Assembly: GCA_024693165.1 (NCBI GenBank)
Contig: JAILLM010000083.1
Coordinates: forward strand, 1-9,385
Origin: Bacilli bacterium
GTDB lineage: Bacteria > Bacillota_I > Bacilli_A > RF39 > UBA660
Direction of reading: 5' to 3'
Length of the DNA: 9,385 nt
The position numbers and the translations under genes are program-made. The notes below the pieces were generated by a model. The model saw only the letters and a program-made list of their open reading frames with translations, was not told where the DNA came from and did not search any database. This document shows positions 5,723 to 9,385 of this stretch, in pieces. Each line of letters opens with the position of its first letter. The stretch's first letter is position 1.

Positions 5723-8021
5723 AGTCATTCCATTTAAAGTTTTCAACTTCATCTATTTCTTTTCCAGTTGATCTAATTAAGTCATGATGTTCTTTTAGTT
5801 TTGAAATACAATAATTCTTAAGTTCTACATTTGTATTTCCTAATAATCTAACTGTATCAATAACTAAATGATATCTATCGATATAGTTAACTACTCTCAT
5901 ATCAAATGGAGTTGTAATACATCCTTCTTCTTCATATCCATGAATTACATCATAATCTCTATCTCTATTATAAGTAAGTTGTCTTATAACATTTGGATAT
6001 CCATGGAATGAGAATATTGTTGGAACTCCTCTTAAGAATAGTGAATCATATTCTTCATCACTAATTGATTCTAACTTTTGAAGATCAACTACGTTGATAA
6101 CTCTTACTTTAATATTATTTTGTCTTAATATTTGTGTAGCTGCTAATACTTCAAGTGTTGGTGTATCACCTGCACAAGCAAGTATTACATCCGGATTAGG
6201 ATCACTTGCGAATTCCCAAATACCTAATCCTTTTTCACAATGCTTAATTGTTTCTTCTTTTGTTAACCATTGTGGTCTTGGATGTTTAGATGCAACTATT
6301 ACATTAATATGATTTTTTGATTTTAAACACTTATCAGCAAAGTAAATAAGTGAATTTGTATCATATGGAAGATAAATATTAGTTATCTTTCTCTTTTTAC
6401 ATAATATATGATTTATAAGACCTGGATCTTGATGTGTATATCCATTATGGTCTTGTTGCCAAATATGACTTGTTTCAATAATGTTAAGTGAACTAATATC
6501 CTTTCTCCAAGGAATCTCATTACACATTTTTAACCATTTAGCAAAAATTCCTATCATTGAATCAATTACTCTTGCAAATGATTCATATGTATTTATAAAT
6601 CCATGTCTACCAGTTAAAAGGTAAGCTTCCAAAGCACCTTCTGCTAAATGTTCTGATAGATAAGAATCTATTACTCTTCCGTAAGATGCAATGTTTTCAT
6701 CCTTATCAGTAATATCTAATAACCATTGTCTCTTAGTTTCATCAAATACATGAGTTAATCTATTTGATTGAGCTTCATCTGGTCCAAATATTCTAAAGTT
6801 ATGATTTACTTCATTAAGTTTTACTACATCTCTTAAGTATTTACCTAATTCAATCATATCTTGAGCTTCGATATCACCATGTTTATTATCTAACATGTAG
6901 TCTTCAATTCTTGGTAATACTAATTCTTTCAATAATAATCCACCATTAACAACTGGATTAGAAGACATTCTTTTATCACCTTTAGGTAAGAATGAAATAA
7001 CATCTTCTTTAATTGAACCATCTTCATTAAAGATTTCTTCTGGTTTATATGACTTCATCCAGTTTTCTAATCTTTCAAGATTTTCGGGACAACTTGAATC
7101 TACAGCTAGTGGAACTTGATGAGCTTTAAATGATCCTTCAACTTCAACTGGACCTGTCCATCCTTTTGGTGTTCTAAATATAATCATTGGCCATTTAACG
7201 TTTGTTACATTACCAGTTTCTTCACAAGATTTTTTAATACTCTTGATTTTGGTTATAACATCATCCATTACTTTTGCCATTTTATTTTGCATTTCATTTA
7301 TATCTGAACCTTCAACAAAATATGGAATCCATCCATAACCTTTAAATAGGTTTGTGATTTCTTCATGACTTATTCTTGAAAGTACAGTTGGGTTTGATAT
7401 TTTAAATCCATTTAAATGTAAGATTGGAAGTACAACTCCATCACTAATTGGATTCATAAACTTATTTACATTCCATGAAGTTGCAAGTGGACCTGTTTCA
7501 GCTTCACCATCACCTACGATAGTTGCACATATTAAATTTGGATTATCTAAGACTGCTCCTAATGCATGGCATAATGAATATCCTAATTCTCCACCTTCAT
7601 GAATTGAACCGGGAGTTTCTGGTGCAACGTGACTAGAAATTCCACCTGGGAATGAGAATTGTTTAAATAACTTTCTCATGCCTTCTTCATCTTGAGTGAT
7701 TTCAGGATATACTTCAGTATAAGTCTTATCCATATAAGCATTAGTTACTGCAGTTTGACCACCATGACCTGGTCCAACAATATAGATCATATCAAGGTCA
7801 TACTTAGTAATTGCCCTATTAAGATGTGTAAATAAAAAATTTTGTCCTGGGATTGTTCCCCAATGTCCAACAAGTCTAGGTTTTACATCACTTAATTCTA
7901 GTTTTCTTTTTAGTAATGGATTATCTAAAAGATATAGTTGTCCTACTGCTAAATAATTAGTTGCATTAAAATATTTATTAAGTTGATTTAATTCTTCATT
8001 TGTTAAATAGCTATTATTCAC
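5721..8021 (-). CDS. xfp: Xylulose-5-phosphate/fructose-6-phosphate phosphoketolase
   Basis: Thiamine-diphosphate enzyme that splits xylulose 5-phosphate with phosphate into acetyl phosphate and glyceraldehyde 3-phosphate; many members also use fructose 6-phosphate. At 766 residues it is a little shorter than usual (about 780-800) but complete. Signatures: GHWGTIPGQN (52-61) with His53, GPGHGG (83-88), SFPGG followed by SHVAPETPGS (130-139), HEGGELGYS (141-149), the diphosphate-binding GDGEAETGPLATSW (170-183), LHLNGFKISNPT (202-213), and the later FRTPKGWTGP, GRHGFINTYE and QQDHNGYTHQDPG. The most upstream in-frame GTG (8028-8030) lies inside the ribosome site; the GTG at 8019-8021 has AGGGTGAT four bases before it and is chosen. 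It is alone between two terminators with its own promoter. Acetyl phosphate can give ATP through acetate kinase, which is not in the window. Whether the enzyme accepts both sugars cannot be told from the sequence. Confidence 0.97.
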   Translation of the reverse strand: MNNSYLTNEELNQLNKYFNATNYLAVGQLYLLDNPLLKRKLELSDVKPRLVGHWGTIPGQNFLFTHLNRAITKYDLDMIYIVGPGHGGQTAVTNAYMDKTYTEVYPEITQDEEGMRKLFKQFSFPGGISSHVAPETPGSIHEGGELGYSLCHALGAVLDNPNLICATIVGDGEAETGPLATSWNVNKFMNPISDGVVLPILHLNGFKISNPTVLSRISHEEITNLFKGYGWIPYFVEGSDINEMQNKMAKVMDDVITKIKSIKKSCEETGNVTNVKWPMIIFRTPKGWTGPVEVEGSFKAHQVPLAVDSSCPENLERLENWMKSYKPEEIFNEDGSIKEDVISFLPKGDKRMSSNPVVNGGLLLKELVLPRIEDYMLDNKHGDIEAQDMIELGKYLRDVVKLNEVNHNFRIFGPDEAQSNRLTHVFDETKRQWLLDITDKDENIASYGRVIDSYLSEHLAEGALEAYLLTGRHGFINTYESFARVIDSMIGIFAKWLKMCNEIPWRKDISSLNIIETSHIWQQDHNGYTHQDPGLINHILCKKRKITNIYLPYDTNSLIYFADKCLKSKNHINVIVASKHPRPQWLTKEETIKHCEKGLGIWEFASDPNPDVILACAGDTPTLEVLAATQILRQNNIKVRVINVVDLQKLESISDEEYDSLFLRGVPTIFSFHGYPNVIRQLTYNRDRDYDVIHGYEEEGCITTPFDMRVVNYIDRYHLVIDTVRLLGNTNVELKNYCISKLKEHHDLIRSTGKEIDEVENFKWND

Positions 8022-8025
8022 ACAT

Positions 8026-8033
8026 ATCACCCT
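8026..8033 (-). promoter_or_regulatory. Ribosome binding site deciding the xfp GTG start
   Basis: AGGGTGAT on the minus strand lies four bases before the GTG at 8019-8021, the same geometry as at ung, rplI and the M23 gene. A competing out-of-frame ATG (8023-8025) directly after it would make only a three-codon peptide ending at 8014. Confidence 0.75.
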
Positions 8034-8044
8034 TTATTATCATA

Positions 8045-8053
8045 ATTATATCA
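8045..8053 (-). promoter_or_regulatory. Predicted xfp promoter, extended -10 box
   Basis: The minus strand reads TGATATAAT, ending 23 bases before the chosen GTG; transcription should begin near 8038 with a leader of about 16 bases. The expected -35 position falls inside the tsaD terminator and reads ATTATT, a poor match. The identical nine bases lie before ung and rplI. Confidence 0.65.
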
Positions 8054-8059
8054 TTAAAC

Positions 8060-8090
8060 AAAAAAATAATAATCATTACTGATTATTATT
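8060..8090 (-). terminator. Intrinsic terminator of the rimI-tsaD operon
   Basis: On the minus strand a perfect 11-bp stem (8080-8090 with 8065-8075) closes a 4-base loop and runs into seven T (8066-8060, the first two paired). The stem is almost pure A-T, so it is weaker than the others. The TAA stop of tsaD (8076-8078) lies in the loop, and the upstream arm encodes its Asn-Asn-Asn-Gln tail. Confidence 0.8.
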
Positions 8091-9122
8091 TACACTTGGA
8101 CTACTAAAAAAGTACTCTTGTGATTGTGCTCTTAAAGAAAGATCTGCAAAATCACCTTTTAAGAATTGTGGATAAGCAGCGCATGCTATCATTGTTGCAT
8201 TATCAGTACAATATTTTAAAGGTGGAATTGATAACTTAACTTTTTCCTTATCACATAACTTTTTAAGTTCATCTCTTAAGTAACCATTAGCTGATACTCC
8301 ACCCGCAACAATTACTTCTTTAATTTCATCTTTATATCTATCTATAGCAAGTTTAGTTTTTCTAACTACTTGTTCAACTGCTACATCTTGGAATGATTTA
8401 GCAAGATCATATTTTCTTACTTCATGTCCTCTTTGAATTTCATTATGACTTAAATTGATAACTGCTGATTTAAGTCCACTAAATGAGAAATCTAAAGAGT
8501 CATTATCCATTGGTTTTGGAAGTTCATATGTATGTTCACCTTTAAGTGCATACTTTTCAACATTTGGACCACCTGGATAAGGAAGATCTAATACTCTTGC
8601 AACTTTATCATAACATTCTCCGATTGCATCATCTTTAGTTGTTCCTAATACCTCAAATTGATAGTCACCGCTCATTTTAACAAGTTCAGTATGTCCACCA
8701 CTTACTACTAAAGCAAGTAATGGGAATTCTAATCTATCAACTAAGTTATTTGCATAAATATGTCCTGCGATATGATGAGTTGCAATTAAAGGTTTATCGT
8801 ATACTAGTGATAAAACTTTTGCAAATTCAACACCTACTAAAAGACCGCCTAATAAACCTGGTGCATAAGTAACAGCAATTGCATCTACATCTTCAACTGA
8901 CATATTTGCTTTATTTAAAACATCTTCAAGAACCATTGTAATATTTTCTGTATGCATACGAGATGCAATTTCTGGAACTACTCCACCATATAATGCATGT
9001 GTATCCATTTGAGTTAAAACAGTCGTTGCTATTTCTTCATAACCATTCTTAACTATCGAAATACTTGTTTCATCACAACTAGATTCTATACCTAATATAT
9101 ATACATCTTTTTTCACTAGCAT
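8076..9122 (-). CDS. tsaD: tRNA N6-adenosine threonylcarbamoyltransferase TsaD
   Basis: Transfers the threonylcarbamoyl group from threonylcarbamoyl-AMP to A37 of ANN-decoding tRNAs, giving t6A; works in the cytoplasm with TsaB and TsaE. The 348-residue protein has the ASKHA-fold features of Kae1/TsaD: GIESSCDETS (11-20), the metal-binding HHIAGH (His117 and His121), SGGHTE (141-146), GECYDKVAR (168-176), FSFSGLKSA (212-220), AGGVSANGYLR (273-283) and the metal ligand Asp307 in CTDNATMIA. The Ala in HHIAGH is normal for Firmicutes. The tail after about 338 is non-conserved and ends in the terminator-encoded NNNQ. The ATG overlaps the rimI end by 7 bp and has AAAGGATG upstream; a GTG at the third codon is a less likely alternative. 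Confidence 0.98.
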   Translation of the reverse strand: MLVKKDVYILGIESSCDETSISIVKNGYEEIATTVLTQMDTHALYGGVVPEIASRMHTENITMVLEDVLNKANMSVEDVDAIAVTYAPGLLGGLLVGVEFAKVLSLVYDKPLIATHHIAGHIYANNLVDRLEFPLLALVVSGGHTELVKMSGDYQFEVLGTTKDDAIGECYDKVARVLDLPYPGGPNVEKYALKGEHTYELPKPMDNDSLDFSFSGLKSAVINLSHNEIQRGHEVRKYDLAKSFQDVAVEQVVRKTKLAIDRYKDEIKEVIVAGGVSANGYLRDELKKLCDKEKVKLSIPPLKYCTDNATMIACAAYPQFLKGDFADLSLRAQSQEYFFSSPSVNNNQ

Positions 9123-9385
9123 TCTTTCATCCTTTCCATTATTACAGCATCTTCTTCACCATAATATTTTTTTCTTCTATAAATCTCTTTAAAACCATAC
9201 TTTTCATATAAATGAATAGCATTAGCATTACTTTCTCTTACCTCTAGCATTATCTTTTCATACACTTCATTATTAACAACAAACTCTAGAAGTTTATTAC
9301 CTATACCTTGATTTTGATATTCTTTTAAAACTATTATGTTAATTAAATCCATTATCTCAAAATGTGAATCTACATGAATGAATCC
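9116..9385 (-). CDS. rimI: RimI-like GNAT acetyltransferase, C-terminal part (5' end outside window)
   Basis: GNAT-family N-acetyltransferase; RimI acetylates the N-terminal alanine of ribosomal protein bS18, using acetyl-CoA. The frame is open from the window edge to TAG at 9116-9118, giving 89 residues of the C-terminal part. The ATG at 9350-9352 is internal, because the upstream codons continue the GNAT beta-strand before motif A. Motif A is visible as VLKEYQNQGIGNKLL (the Q-x-x-G-x-G acetyl-CoA loop), and the RimI-type end LEVRESNANAIHLYEKYGF...RKKYYGEEDAVIMER follows. Its 7-bp overlap with tsaD supports the usual tsaB-rimI-tsaD arrangement; tsaB would be expected just beyond the window. 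The stop is TAG with an in-frame TGA immediately after it, a tandem stop. Confidence 0.9.
   Translation of the reverse strand, partial: GFIHVDSHFEIMDLINIIVLKEYQNQGIGNKLLEFVVNNEVYEKIMLEVRESNANAIHLYEKYGFKEIYRRKKYYGEEDAVIMERMKEC

Noticed and set aside
6094..6312. 72-residue plus-strand ORF
   Set aside because: Wholly antisense to xfp, whose conserved protein sequence explains the open frame.
355..9385. Mycoplasma-type code with TGA as tryptophan
   Set aside because: All genes are full length without in-frame TGA, and conserved tryptophans that I checked (for example in Ung and Xfp) are TGG.
1..9385. CRISPR arrays, insertion sequences, tRNA or rRNA genes, defence systems
   Set aside because: Nearly all of the window is accounted for by recognised genes with gaps under about 145 bp; no regularly spaced repeats, transposase or cloverleaf patterns were seen.

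Overview
The window comes from an AT-rich, compact bacterial chromosome. The best fit is a low-GC Firmicute or a gut relative of the Mollicutes in the Bacilli. Reasons: an rplI-dnaB pair and a walJ-rlmH pair of the Bacilli type, a Firmicutes-type TsaD, a phosphoketolase, clear Shine-Dalgarno sequences and very short intergenic gaps. Tryptophan is encoded by TGG at the codons I checked and no gene needs TGA read-through, so the standard bacterial code holds here. An exported LysM/G5/M23 peptidase suggests that the cell has peptidoglycan.

Layout. A partial LemA-like gene enters from the left on the plus strand and ends at 342 in a terminator. Everything else is on the minus strand, in four units read from right to left: (1) rimI (cut by the window end) and tsaD, ending in a terminator at 8060-8090; (2) xfp alone, with its own promoter near 8045-8053 and a terminator at 5698-5722; (3) a five-gene operon rplI, dnaB, LysM-G5-M23 peptidase, walJ, rlmH, with a promoter near 5597-5605 and a terminator at 1030-1057, whose junctions are +10, +8, -7 and -1 bp; (4) ung alone, with a promoter near 1022-1030, convergent with the LemA-like gene.

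Function. The genes are mostly housekeeping: t6A modification of tRNA (tsaD, with rimI as its usual neighbour), uracil excision from DNA (ung), the replicative helicase (dnaB), the ribosome (L9 and the RlmH modification of 23S rRNA), wall remodelling (M23 peptidase) and acetyl phosphate production from sugar phosphates (xfp). The large operon joins replication, ribosome and wall functions that are separate but nearby in the origin region of many Firmicutes.

No CRISPR array, mobile element, tRNA, rRNA or defence system was seen, and no intergenic stretch exceeds about 145 bp. I do not see a novel multi-gene system. The points worth a second look are regulatory and compositional: one identical extended -10 box at all three promoters, a perfect 19-bp palindrome over the rplI-dnaB promoter, terminators built over stop codons, and stop-codon usage with no TGA and mostly TAG.
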